Assembly (NCBI GenBank): GCA_032027005.1
Contig: JAVSMW010000017.1
Location: 1 to 59,935 of the forward strand
DNA from: JAVSMW01 sp032027005
GTDB taxonomy: Bacteria; Bacillota; Thermincolia; Thermincolales; UBA2595
Direction: 5' to 3'
DNA length: 59,935 nt
Numbering within the stretch: the first letter of the stretch is position 1; each line of letters begins with the position of its first letter. The translations under genes were made by a program, and so were the position numbers. The notes beneath the pieces are model-generated. The model had not been told where the DNA came from, did not search any database, and saw nothing but the letters and a program-made list of their open reading frames with translations. Positions 8,308 through 18,235 of this stretch are shown in pieces.

Positions 8308-9965
8308 TTGGTAACCCAGTTTAAATCTATTGGTGAAGCCTTCAGAAGCACGGCCAGTAAGTTTCCGAAAAAAACAGCTCTAGTATATCTTGGAGAAAAA
8401 TACAGCTACGCCAAAATGGATGAGTTTTCCAATCAGGTGGCAAATTCCTTCTATGCAATGGGAGTACGGAAAGGGGATAGGGTAATAATATACTCTGCCC
8501 ATTGTCCACAATGGGTTATAACTTGGTTAGCTATTCAGAAACTTGGGGCAGTGGCAGTACCGGTAACCCATTTTTATGGTTTGCGCGATTTGAAGTATAT
8601 AGCCAATGACAGCGGGGCAGAAACTGTTTTCTGTATGGATACCAATTACGGTTATGTAGATAAAATGTGGGCTGATACCAAAGTAAAAAGGGTAATAGTT
8701 ACCGGTGCAGCCGATCTTCTGCCGGGCTGGAAAAAAGTTGTGGGAACCATACTGGACAAAATACCAACCGGCAAGTTTAATTTAGATGCCAAGATATTTT
8801 TGTTCAACAGCCTGCTTAAAAGAAATGGCAGCCAGATTCCTGAATCAGAGTTTACAGGAGAGGAATTAGCTGAATTTGTTTATACCGGGGGCACAACCGG
8901 TTTTTCCAAGGGGGTGCCCATATCCAATGCCATGTTACTTGATAGNTTTTTTTGGGCAAAGGAAAGCCAGCCTGGGAGTTGTTCCGATGGGAGAAGACAT
9001 TATGTACCTGGGAGCACCCCTTAACCACATTCTGGGTCAGACATTTGGGTTTAGCTGTCTCATGGCCGGTGNAACCCTGGTCATGCTGCCCAAGATGAGC
9101 CTTGACGGTATCCTGGACCATATTGAACGCTATAAGATCAAGACTATGATGGGCACTCCAACTATGTACAGGATGATTTTAGAACNTGATAGGATTGATC
9201 AGTANTCTCTCAGCAGCCTGAAATATTGTATCTGTGGTGGAGATACAGTGCCGCGGGAACTTGCCAACAGGTGGCTAAAGAAGTTTGGCGTCCGTTTTTA
9301 TGAGGCATACGGGGCTACGGAGACCTGTGGTGGGGTAGCTCTCACTCCGGCAAGCGAGACTAACATACCTGAGGGAACCGCAGGTAAAATTGTTTCATGG
9401 CAGGACGTTTTAGTCGTGAACCACGACACCTTGGAACCGGTTCCGCCAAACGAACCGGGTGAATTGCTGGTATCTTCCCCGCATATGGTATCCGGTTATT
9501 GGAATAAACCCGAGGAAACTAAATTGAGTTTTGTGCAATTACAGGGTAAACTCTGGTACCGTACAGGGNGACATCGTTAGAATAGATGAAGGCAACTGGC
9601 TCTTCTTTGTAGATCGTTCAGGAGATATCATCAAGCATAAGGGCTATCGGGTGGCAGCTTCCAAGGTAGATAATGTGCTGCAGGAGCATACGGCAGTGAT
9701 GGCTTCTTCTACGATAGGTGTAAATGATCCGGNTTGTAGGGCAAAGGATCAAGTCCTACGTTGTTATCAAAGATGATATAAAGGGAGTTGATGNCCCGGG
9801 AACTGATGAAATGGTGTCGTGAGCGGCTGGCACCTTATGAGGTGCCACAGTATATCGAGTTTCGGGATATGCTGCCAAAATCTAAAGCCGGCAAGATCCT
9901 CNAAACGTGAATTAAGAGACGAAGAAAAACGCAAAGTTGAAATTGCTTCTACTAAGAGCGAATAA
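8308..9965 (+). CDS. AMP-forming acyl-CoA ligase (several N-linked frame breaks)
   Basis: Member of the adenylate-forming ANL superfamily: acid + ATP + CoA gives acyl-CoA + AMP + PPi. The start is TTG 8308 after AGGGGG. The P-loop-like VYTGGTTGFSKG is near residue 193 and YGATE near 333. A WYRTGD-like motif is split by the N at 9570, and the C-terminal PKSKAGKIL lysine motif is near the end. Ns at 8946, 9570, 9733, 9794 and 9902 each fall where one base must be ignored to keep the frame, so the gene is probably intact. It follows livF, suggesting that the transported acid is activated here. The substrate cannot be told from sequence. Confidence 0.8.
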
Positions 9966-9983
9966 TCTAGGAGGAGGATAAAG

Positions 9984-10939
9984 TTGACTGGACATTTGAC
10001 TTCTGATCTGGTAAAAAGCAAAGCCAGGGAACTTGGTGCAGATTTAGTAGGAATCTGTTCGGCAGAAACTTTAAACAATAATCCCCCGGATCCCGTATGG
10101 GCGCAAACTCCGGGCCGAATATGGCCCGACTGTCGAAGTGTAATTGCTATCGGGAAAAGAATTNCCCTGGGGGTTGTTAAGGTCAGACAACANGGCTTTT
10201 AAAACCTTCCCACCGCTTCTGGTAATGAATAAACTCGATGATATTACCTTAAATCTTACATATTTTATCGAAGAACATGGCGGAAATGCCTGCCCGACAT
10301 CACAAAACCTCACTGATACAGAGTTAAAAAATGGAAGCTATGGAGCTTTATCATTCCGGCACGTAGCAATAGAGGCCGGTTTGGGGACTTTAGGGCTAAA
10401 CATGCTGCTGCTGACACCTGAATTCGGCCCTCGTGTTTATGTTACTGCTGTTCTGACTGACGTGGAATTAACTTACGATAAACCCCTGTCTAAGTCTTTN
10501 GNTGTTTANGGGCCGTCATGTGGGCGCTGTTTACTTGCCTGTCCAAGTGATGCCGTGGAGTATTGGGCTTTGAACAAGAAAAAGTGTGCAGAAAATGCTC
10601 AAGCCTTCGGTACTNNCCNATCATTTACCCGGCTTTTGAAGCAAGTTTTACAGGCCAATACTTTGGAAGAACGTCAAGCATTACTGTCCCCCGATAAGAT
10701 AACTGGTTATTGGCAGGCCCTGCGCANCCGGGTCAATGGCTTATGGTGGTTGTTCTGATTGCTGGCTGGCTTGTCCTATAGGTCAGGATTATCCGAAACA
10801 CCTGAAAGATNAATATGCCCGTTTGGCAGAACCCCCAAAATCAAGGATTGACAAAAGAGATTGCATGGCCAAAGCGGAAAAAAGCGGCGAGCTTGGCAAT
10901 TACAGGTTTTCTCAACGGTGGATTAAAGAGCGAAACTAA
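9984..10939 (+). CDS. QueG-like double [4Fe-4S] cluster protein
   Basis: About 318 residues, TTG start after GGAGGAGG. The sequence resembles the iron-sulfur reductase family related to epoxyqueuosine reductase and reductive dehalogenases. It has the GALSFRHVAIEAGLGTLGLN region and, near the C-terminus, CGRCLLACP and CSDCWLACP motifs for two cubane clusters. Several Ns (10164, 10192, 10500-10509, 10615-10619, 10727, 10811) disturb the frame. It lacks the length and operon context of true tRNA-modification QueG. Stand-alone homologues often sit beside anaerobic catabolic genes and have no known reaction. I would not assign a substrate. Confidence 0.7.
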
Positions 10940-10949
10940 AATACCAAGA

Positions 10950-11791
10950 CTGTTTTGGCAGGTTTGAAAAGCTAAGTAAATCGATTTGTCCCAAGGCGAT
11001 ATCAAGAGGGTGGAAACTAACCCGAAACTGATGGAACTCCACCTGGGGGGACAGGGAACTGCGGCCAAGATTCTGTGGGACAGGGTTCCGCCTGAGGTTG
11101 AGCCTTTTTCTCCTGACAATTTACTTATATTCAGTACCGGTTTGTTAAACGGTACCCCCGTTCCCGGTGCGAATCGAACATCAGTTNACTACCATTAATC
11201 CCCAGACAAACCTTTATTCACATTCGGCATTCGGAGGATATTTCGGGCCGGAACTGAAATGCGCAGGTTATGACCACATAATTTTTCGGGGTAAGTCACC
11301 TCATCTTGTTTATTTATATATAAACAATGATGTGGTGGAAATTCGTGATGCCTCACACTTACAGGGGAAAGGCGCCATGGAAACTGCTGAGCTTATTAAA
11401 AACGAATTAAAAGAGTCCCTGGTTCAAGTAGCTGCTATCGGCCTCGCCGGTGAAAATAGAGTCTATATGGCCAGCATTACCCATGCCAACTCCTGTGTTT
11501 CACGAGGGGTTGGTTCTGTCATGGGTGACAAAAAATTAAAGGCGATAGTTGTGCGTGGAACCATGGGAAATAGCCAGGAGGAACCGGACTCTGATTAGGG
11601 CTATTAATGTAAGGAGAGGCATGAGACGGGCTGATGAGGCACCTCCAGCCGACCATTGGAATATTAGAGACCCCGAATTGGNANNAAAGGCGCTTGACGC
11701 TTATTACGAATTCAAGGGTTGGGACATTCAGGGCATTCCTACAGTAGNAAAAAGGATTTATGCCACTGCCAAACCCGGCTGCATCATTTGA
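10950..11791 (+). pseudogene. Aldehyde:ferredoxin oxidoreductase with central domain missing
   Basis: The first 200 or so codons match the N-terminal domain of tungsten AOR-family enzymes: GGQGTAAKILWDRVPP, then SAFGGYFGPELKCAGYDHIIF, and GVGSVMGDKKLKAIVVRG. Directly afterwards the sequence jumps, with a one-base frame change near 11588, to the family's C-terminal end (IRAINVRRGMRRADEAPP, ALDAYYEFKGWDIQGIP). About 300 residues that normally lie between, including most of the cofactor and [4Fe-4S]-binding cysteines, are absent. The start near 10950 is uncertain because one A seems missing at 10979. This is a decayed gene or a collapsed assembly. Another AOR tail lies at 29430-29591. Confidence 0.7.
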
Positions 11792-11808
11792 AGTNGGGGG
11801 AAACAGTA

Positions 11809-12109
11809 ATGCGTTATATTTATGNAAAAAATCACTATCGAAAGACCTGTTTACCCGGAGAAAAAAATGGGGTTGATTATTTACCCAATAACATCGTTAA
11901 TCCACGCCAGCTAAGTTATTCACAAAAACAATCAGCCAAAAAAGCTATTCTCTGGTTGTTGTCAAAAGCCCCCCATACTGTTGACGAAGTAGCAGAACAT
12001 TTTGCTTTATCACCTGNAACTGGCTAAATCATTGATAAAAAAGTTTGTTCGCTCCGGGAAGTTAACTTTTGATTCAGATTCTTTGAGGTATCGAACACCG
12101 GACAATTGA
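11809..12109 (+). CDS. Small winged-helix-like protein
   Basis: About 99 residues. ATG 11809 follows TGGGGGAAA. After the N at 12017 is ignored, the end reads HFALSP-ELAKSLIKKFVRSGKLTF...YRTPDN. The segment KKAILWLLSKAPHTVDEVAEHFALSPELAKSLIKKFVRSGKL has the spacing of a helix-turn-helix followed by a wing. I do not recognise a named family. It may be a DNA-binding regulator of the adjoining catabolic genes, or a remnant of a larger one. N bases at 11825 and 12017 lower confidence in the exact sequence. Confidence 0.5.
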
Positions 12110-12273
12110 ATAATCTCTTAGCCCAATTAAAAGTCCATAAATAACCGATAAAGTTTATTATTTGGATGTTCCCCCTTTAATTATTGTAGATTTTGTTTAA
12201 TCAACGTAAGATTAAATTAAACTATCCAATAANGCTGACCCCCTACAGGGAGTGAATGAGAGGGTAAGGACTT

Positions 12274-12906
12274 ATGAATTCTAACATTTTCGAAGATATT
12301 TCTGATTTAAGAACTTTTAGTAAGGGTGAATACATTTATAATTGCCATACCTTTGATGGTTTTACCTATTACCTTACTGACGGATTGGTAGCTCTATCTT
12401 TGTTAAACGTTGAAGGAATGGAGAAAACTCTAATTGTTATTCGNCCCAGGCAATATTTTTGGCGAAAATTCATTTGGGGATAAACCACATTTTTATACCG
12501 CAAAGGCACTAACTGACTCAAAAANTTTGGCGGTTCAATAAAGACAGCTGGTTAGAAGCGGTGCGAAAAGATCCAATAATGGCTTTGGCTACAGTTAATT
12601 CATTGTCAAAGCGAATTCGTTTTTTGAATTACGAGATAATTCAAATGAGCTTTTNCCGATGCTATAGTAAGACTTGCCTATGTCCTCTATTCATTATTTA
12701 ACCAGTCGGAAATGAAGACAAAAAATGGCTGCCTATACATTAACGTATCTCAGGAAGAACTGGCAAAAATGGCTGGTTTATGCAGAGTGACCATCAATAA
12801 GTCGATTAACTTTTTTAAAAATGAAGGCATCATTGAAACGAAGGGTCGTTGCCTCACTTTAATAAACATGCAAAAACTAAATGATATCATAGTTGACAAT
12901 CCATGA
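12274..12906 (+). CDS. Crp/Fnr-family transcription regulator (frame broken at Ns)
   Basis: About 210 residues once the Ns at 12445, 12526 and 12655 are ignored. The N-terminal cyclic-nucleotide-binding-like beta barrel shows YLTDGLVALSLLNVEGMEKTL followed by PGNIFGE and DKPHFYTAKALTDS. The C-terminal winged helix shows VSQEELAKMAGLCRVTINKSINFFKNEGII, a standard Crp-type recognition helix. ATG 12274 follows GAGGGTAAGG. It has few cysteines, so an Fnr-type [4Fe-4S] sensor is unlikely. An inverted repeat TTTAAT-N9-ATTAAA near 12197-12217 upstream could be its own operator. It stands just before the 13-22 kb operon and is a candidate regulator for it, which is inference. Confidence 0.75.
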
Positions 12907-12926
12907 GTGTTACCAAGCAAAAAATA

Positions 12927-12952
12927 CAAAAAGGGCCGTTAGGTCTTTTTTT
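12927..12952 (+). terminator. Intrinsic terminator after the Crp/Fnr gene
   Basis: An 8-bp stem with two G-T pairs (AAAGGGCC / GGTCTTTT), loop GTTA, running into a T8 tract, 20 bases after the stop codon. Confidence 0.7.
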
Positions 12953-13084
12953 TATTACCTANTTTAAAAGGAACTCGCCTAGAAATTTTTTTGAGAATTT
13001 TTAACAACTGTAGCCAAATTTACAGTAATGTTTTAATCTAACCGCTAAAATGATTTCAAGGAACTAAAAGGAGGGTTTTNAAAA

Positions 13085-14717
13085 ATGAGAAGTATTCCCA
13101 GGCACCCGCTGCGTGCACAAATGAATTACATGACCCGGATTGGGGATATAGTACACGCCAATGCCCGACGTTACCCAAACAGAACTTCAATTATTTTCAG
13201 GGATAAAAGCTACACATGGAAAGAAACAAATGAGCGGGTTAACAGTCTGGCTCATGCTCTGTTGGATTTGGGCTTAAAGAAGGAAGACCGGGTGGGTGTG
13301 ATTTCCATGAATACAGGCCAGTACCTGGAAGTCCCCTTTGCCACCAGTAAANNNNGATTAATCTGTGTTCCTCTAAACTTTCGCTTGAGTCCTGAAGAGT
13401 ATGTAACCCAAATTAACAATTGTGGTGCCAAAGTATTGATTGTAGGTACTAAGTTTGTCGAAACCATCATGGGCATAAAAGACCGGATTCCGAATGTGGA
13501 GCATNTTATCGGCATGGCTGATGCCACCGGGGAAAACCACGGCATTGAAAAGGATTACGATGTACTGGCCACTTCATTTCCCACCAGTGAACCTGATGTG
13601 GAAGTAGATGAAAATGACATCTATATGTTGATGTATACGGGTGGCACCACCGGCTTGCCAAAAGGCGCGGTTTACATTCATCGGANCCGTCTTTACCTGG
13701 CTTTTAAACTGTGCCATTATAGAACGGGTGACCCCCAGCGATGTCTACATGGTTACGCCGCCTATTTTCCACCTGGGTGTGCAGTTCCCCTACCTGGTTT
13801 ACTGGTATCTGGGCTGNTACCACAGTAGTGGCCGAAGAATTTAATCCTTCCAATCTTTTGCAGATGGTGGAAAAGTACCGGATAACTGTAACAATGCTGC
13901 AGGGTACCATGTTGAATTTAATCCGGGCTTTGCCCGGTATTGATAATTCTGATTATGACATTAGCAGTCTGCGGTTACTTGAATATGGTGCTGCGCCGAT
14001 TAGCAGGGAGACTTTACTTTGGGCCAAGGGTCACTTTAAGTGCAGCTTTCACCAAATTGCCNGGGGGCACCGAAGCAGGGATGTCAGTAGCAGATCTCTG
14101 GCCAGATGAGCATGTTATAGAAGGAACCGAAAAGGAACTAAAGCGGCTGGCCTCAGCGGGAAGAGAAGCCCCAAACGCATGGGTGAGGATTGTAGATANC
14201 CGAAGGAAATGAAGTCCCCCCCGGAGTGGTGGGTGAAATTGCTTCTCGCTCGGTTAATACCATGGAACAGTATTGGAATAAGGTTGAAGAAAATGATCAA
14301 GCCTTTCGGCATGGCTGGCTGCATATGGGGGATATGGCATACAGGGATGAGGACGGATATATCTATTATGTGGACCGTTCCAAAGATATGATTATCAGTG
14401 GTGGAGAAAATATTTTCACTTTGGAAGTAGAAAGGACTATTAACGCCCATCCTGCAGTAATTGAATCGGCAGTTATCGGTATTCCGGACAATGTGTGGGG
14501 TGAATCGGTGCATGCCCTGGTAATTTTAAAGCAGGACTATGAACCTAAACCAACACCGGAAGAAATTATTCTTTTCTGTAAAGACCGGCTGGCCAGTTAT
14601 AAGAAACCTAAGTCAGTTGAATTTACCGATAGCTTCCCGCGGACAGCAATGGGTAAATTGCAAAAGGCGGTACTACGGCAAAAATATTGGGCTACGCGCG
14701 AGAGAGGCGTTAATTAA
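13085..14717 (+). CDS. AMP-forming acyl-CoA ligase (N-linked frame breaks)
   Basis: ANL-superfamily ligase of about 543 residues. The start ATG 13085 follows AAGGAGGG. The nucleotide-binding motif MYTGGTTGLPKG is near residue 183. HMGDMAYRDEDGYIYYVDRSKDMIISGGENI and the C-terminal PRTAMGKLQK (catalytic lysine) lie in the clean part. Ns at 13353-13356, 13505, 13686, 13818, 14062 and 14200 shift or hide residues, but both halves are family-typical, so the gene is probably intact. It opens the operon that runs to 22.7 kb and could activate a 2-hydroxyacid made by the next gene, or recover ATP from acyl-CoA if run in reverse. The substrate is unknown. Confidence 0.82.
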
Positions 14718-14760
14718 TAACAGGCTGGACTATCTAAGTAAGTTCAAGGAGGTTTTGGAA

Positions 14761-15729
14761 ATGAACACTCGTAAACTTGAAGAAATGAAAGTTTTGTTGG
14801 TAAATCCTTGGGCTGACCAGTACGTGCCCGAAATTAAGAGAAGATTTCCTAATATTAATTTAATTTCAGTGCGTAACGAAGATGAGCTTGAAGGGGTTAA
14901 TGTTTCTGATGTTGATGTGGTTGTTACCTGGGAAACGCTAACCAGAACAATACCTCGCATTAATAACCTGAAATGGTTTCATTGCCTGGCGGCAGGCTAT
15001 AATCATATCCTTGATGCTGGGGTTTTAACGAAGGAAATGATTTTTACTACTGTGGCTGGTGCGGCGGCTATCCCTGTTTCAGAATTTGTGATGGGGTTTT
15101 TGTTCAACATTGTCAAACGATTTCCAGAAATGTACGAAAACCAGAGACAGCATAAATTCGTGCTGCATTTCCCCGGTCGTGAGCTTTATGGAAAAACCAT
15201 TGGGATATTGGGAATGGGTAACATTGGAAGGGCAGTAGCGAAAAAGGCCAAGGCAATGGATATGGTTGTTTTGGGCTATGACAATTATGTTTCGGAAGCT
15301 GAAGGAGTTGAAAAAATTTACTCCGGTAAAAATTTACGCACGGTTTTGCAGATGAGCGATTTTGTCGTAATCTCTTTACCCCTCAGCGAAGAAACAGCCG
15401 GCTTAATTGGTGAAGACCAGTTCCGGGCGATGAAGCCGGGTGCCTACCTGATTAATGTGGCCAGGGGGGAAATTGTTGTCCGTGAAGCCCTGATTAAAGC
15501 CTTAGAAGAAAAAATAATTGCCGGAGCAGCCCTGGATGTATTCTGGGGTTTCGCGAACACTGCAGGGCTGACTCCGGATGACGAGTTATGGGACATTCCT
15601 AATGTAATCATTAGCCCACATTGCGCCACGGTTACCGACATGTTTGTGCCCAGGACAGCTGAGATATTCTGCAGGAACCTGGAAAATTATCTGAAGGGAA
15701 GACCGATGATTAATGTTATTGGCCATTAG
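14761..15729 (+). CDS. D-2-hydroxyacid dehydrogenase, NAD-dependent
   Basis: 322 residues, ATG 14761 after AAGGAGG. Rossmann motif GILGMGNIG lies at about 147-155, the substrate-binding arginine in NVARGE near 235, and the catalytic histidine in SPHCAT near 286. These are the marks of the D-isomer-specific 2-hydroxyacid dehydrogenase family, which interconverts 2-oxoacids and D-2-hydroxyacids in the cytoplasm. The neighbouring ligase and dehydratase subunits suggest that it supplies an (R)-2-hydroxyacid for activation and dehydration, as in reductive amino acid fermentation (for example of leucine or phenylalanine). The exact acid is not visible. Upstream in-frame codons overlap the previous gene and lack a ribosome-binding site. 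Confidence 0.87.
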   Translation: MNTRKLEEMKVLLVNPWADQYVPEIKRRFPNINLISVRNEDELEGVNVSDVDVVVTWETLTRTIPRINNLKWFHCLAAGYNHILDAGVLTKEMIFTTVAGAAAIPVSEFVMGFLFNIVKRFPEMYENQRQHKFVLHFPGRELYGKTIGILGMGNIGRAVAKKAKAMDMVVLGYDNYVSEAEGVEKIYSGKNLRTVLQMSDFVVISLPLSEETAGLIGEDQFRAMKPGAYLINVARGEIVVREALIKALEEKIIAGAALDVFWGFANTAGLTPDDELWDIPNVIISPHCATVTDMFVPRTAEIFCRNLENYLKGRPMINVIGH

Positions 15730-15743
15730 TGAGGTGATGAAAA

Positions 15744-17399
15744 ATGAACACTGTTAGCGTTAGGAATTTAGGTGATTTGCTGGATCAAACTGCTGCTGAA
15801 CATGCTGCCAGGGATGCAGTTATATTTCAGGGCAGGCGATTAAATTACGCAGAAGTGCAGGGAAAAACAAACCAACTGGCTAAGACCTTGCTCTCTTTGG
15901 GAGTTCAACCCGGAGATAAAGTGGCCATATGGATAACGAACCGGCCTGAATGGGTTTTCAGTGAGTTTGCCATCGCCAAAGTTGGAGGAATAATTGTACC
16001 TATGTATACCCGGCTAGGTTTGGCCGACGTAGAGTTCATTCTCAAACAATCAGACTGCAAAGTTTTGATTATGATGGATAGTTTTCTCAAGCATAATTAT
16101 GTTGACATGTTGTACGGGATGTGCCCCGAAATAAAAACTTGCCCTCCCGGTGAAGAGCTGCAGGTGGCCAAATTGCCATTCCTGCGCCGAGTTATCTGCC
16201 TGAGTACGAAGGGCGAAAAATATCCAGGGACGATTGATTTTTCCGAAGCATTACAAATAGGCCTGGATACCAAAAGTGACCAGGACCTGGCTGCACGTCA
16301 GGGGGGAGTAAGCCCGGAAATGGTAGTAAACATTCCGTTTACATCAGGAACCACCGGTCATCCAAAAGGGGTAATGACAACCCATGGCCAGTATTTAGAA
16401 GAATTACAAGGACAGGGTGATAACTGGCAGATTACCTGTGAGGATCGGTTTATGGGAAACAACCCGTTGTGTTTTAACTTGGGAAATATGACTCACCTGA
16501 TGCTGGCTGTTAAGTACGGAGCCAGTATCATCCTGACGGAATTATTCGAGCCGGGCGAAGCGCTCAGGTTAATCCAGGAAGAGCGCTGCACTGTTTTATC
16601 CGGTTTTGCCACAGTTTTCTTAATGCTCCTGGAACACCCGGAGGCGGGGAATTATGATACCAGTTCTTTACGGACGGGTTTAATTGCTCTGCCCAATATC
16701 TCCGATCCGGTAAGTCTGGTCAGAAGAGTCCAGGATAAGCTCCGGATGTCAGGAATCACTGCAGCTTACGGGATGACTGAAAACACAGGTTGCACCTCAA
16801 TGACCAGAATCGGTGACAGCCCGGAAACTATTGCTAATACGGTTGGCAGGCCGCTGCCGGGGGTTGAAGTGAAAGTGATAGACCCCCAAACGGGGAAAGA
16901 TCTTCCGCGGGGGGAAGAAGGAGAATTATGCACCAGAGGTTTCCTGGTTTTAAAAGGCTATTTTAAAATGCCGGAGGAGACGGCTAAAAAGATTGACTCC
17001 GACGGCTGGTTTCATACCGGTGATTTTGCGGTAATTAATGAAAATAGCTACATCTCAATCAAGGGTAGACTGTTAGACATGATTAAGAGCGGCGGAATCA
17101 GTGTATATCCGGGTGAAATCGAAAAGTTTATTTCCGGGTATCCCGGTGTGAAAGAAGTTCAGGTGGTAGGTATTCCCGACAGCCGTCGGGGTGAGGTGCC
17201 GGCAGCCTTTGTTCAGCAGGAGAATCCGGAGGCGGCCATCACGTCGGAGGAAATTCTTAATTTCTGCCGGGGCATGATTGCCGATTATAAAATTCCCCGC
17301 TATATATTTTTTGTTAACGAATTTCCCCTCTCCAGCCTTGGGAAGGTACAAAAATTTAAACTGCGTGAAGCTGCCGCTGAGCAGCTTAACAACCAGTAA
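15744..17399 (+). CDS. AMP-forming acyl-CoA ligase
   Basis: 551 residues, uninterrupted, ATG 15744 after GAGGTGATG. Motifs: TSGTTGHPKGVM near 199-210, YGMTENTG near 345, GWFHTGDFA near 419-427, and the C-terminal SSLGKVQKFK with the catalytic lysine near 533. It belongs to the ANL family and is divergent from the ligases at 8308 and 13085. With a 2-oxoacid:ferredoxin oxidoreductase directly downstream, one role could be to convert the acyl-CoA product to free acid and ATP, or to activate the 2-hydroxyacid. The assignment is by context only. It is 13 bases from the next gene, so co-transcribed. Confidence 0.9.
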   Translation: MNTVSVRNLGDLLDQTAAEHAARDAVIFQGRRLNYAEVQGKTNQLAKTLLSLGVQPGDKVAIWITNRPEWVFSEFAIAKVGGIIVPMYTRLGLADVEFILKQSDCKVLIMMDSFLKHNYVDMLYGMCPEIKTCPPGEELQVAKLPFLRRVICLSTKGEKYPGTIDFSEALQIGLDTKSDQDLAARQGGVSPEMVVNIPFTSGTTGHPKGVMTTHGQYLEELQGQGDNWQITCEDRFMGNNPLCFNLGNMTHLMLAVKYGASIILTELFEPGEALRLIQEERCTVLSGFATVFLMLLEHPEAGNYDTSSLRTGLIALPNISDPVSLVRRVQDKLRMSGITAAYGMTENTGCTSMTRIGDSPETIANTVGRPLPGVEVKVIDPQTGKDLPRGEEGELCTRGFLVLKGYFKMPEETAKKIDSDGWFHTGDFAVINENSYISIKGRLLDMIKSGGISVYPGEIEKFISGYPGVKEVQVVGIPDSRRGEVPAAFVQQENPEAAITSEEILNFCRGMIADYKIPRYIFFVNEFPLSSLGKVQKFKLREAAAEQLNNQ

Positions 17400-17412
17400 G
17401 GGAGGAACTTAA

Positions 17413-17979
17413 ATGTTAGAATTACGGATTCAGGGACGGGGAGGGCAAGGGTCGGTTACTGCAGCCAATATTTTGGCCCAGGCGGCATATTACAGTAATC
17501 TTTCAGCAAGGTCTTTCCCCATGTACGGTGCGGAGCGAAGAGGGGCACCGGTCGTTGCTTTCCTTCGCGTTGATCAAAAACCAATTTTATCACGGAGCAT
17601 GATCGATAACCCTGACTGTGTTATGGTCATTGATCCAAAGCTTATGAAGACCGTACCTATTCTTAATGGCCTAAAGCAGAACGGGATGTTAATTTTGAAT
17701 ACCAGTAAAAGTATCGAGGAAATTCAGACTGAATTGAAGGGCAATTACAGTAAGATTGCGGTGCTGGATGCCACCCGGCTGGCTCAGGAAGTGCTGGGCC
17801 GCCCGATTACCAACACGGTCATGCTGGGTGCATTCAGCCGGGCTTACCCGGAGATTTCCCTGGAGAACTTAAGTAAAGCCATCCGGGATATGTTCGGTCC
17901 AAAAGGAAGCGAGCTTAATATCCGGGCGGCGGAATTGGCCTATGAACAAACTGTGGTAAGAGAGGTGAGTGCTTCTTGA
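17413..17979 (+). CDS. 2-oxoacid:ferredoxin oxidoreductase, gamma subunit
   Basis: 188 residues. It begins LELRIQGRGGQGSVTAANILAQAA, the hallmark of the gamma (PorG/VorC-like) domain, and includes SFPMYGAERRGAPVVAF. This subunit belongs to the cytoplasmic complex that oxidises a 2-oxoacid with CoA to acyl-CoA, CO2 and reduced ferredoxin. It overlaps the delta gene by four bases (TTGA), so translation is coupled. The order gamma, delta, then an alpha-beta fusion is unusual. The substrate class (pyruvate, branched-chain, or aromatic such as phenylpyruvate) cannot be settled here. Confidence 0.9.
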   Translation: MLELRIQGRGGQGSVTAANILAQAAYYSNLSARSFPMYGAERRGAPVVAFLRVDQKPILSRSMIDNPDCVMVIDPKLMKTVPILNGLKQNGMLILNTSKSIEEIQTELKGNYSKIAVLDATRLAQEVLGRPITNTVMLGAFSRAYPEISLENLSKAIRDMFGPKGSELNIRAAELAYEQTVVREVSAS

Positions 17980-18221
17980 AGTACAATTTGATGGTTAGGA
18001 AATTTGGCACTAAGGAGACTGGCAGCTGGCGGAGTATACGCCCGGAAATCGACCTGGCAAAGTGTAATAACTGTGGCCGGTGCAGGGATTTTTGCCCTGA
18101 TGGAGTGATAACTGACTTAGAAAACAAGCAAGGTGTTGTTGATCTGCAGTTTTGTAAGGGATGTGGAATTTGTGCCGAAGAATGCAAAGCCCAAGCGATT
18201 CAGATGATTGACGAGCCTTAG
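17976..18221 (+). CDS. 2-oxoacid:ferredoxin oxidoreductase, delta (ferredoxin) subunit
   Basis: 81 residues with two [4Fe-4S] motifs, CNNCGRCRDFCP and CKGCGICAEECK, the delta or PorD-type electron-transfer subunit. The start is TTG 17976 overlapping the gamma stop. ATG 17991 is an alternative but would trim the N-terminal strand. It carries electrons from the thiamine site of the fused alpha-beta subunit to free ferredoxin. Confidence 0.9.
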   Translation: MKYNLMVRKFGTKETGSWRSIRPEIDLAKCNNCGRCRDFCPDGVITDLENKQGVVDLQFCKGCGICAEECKAQAIQMIDEP

Positions 18222-18235
18222 AAAGGATTGATGAA

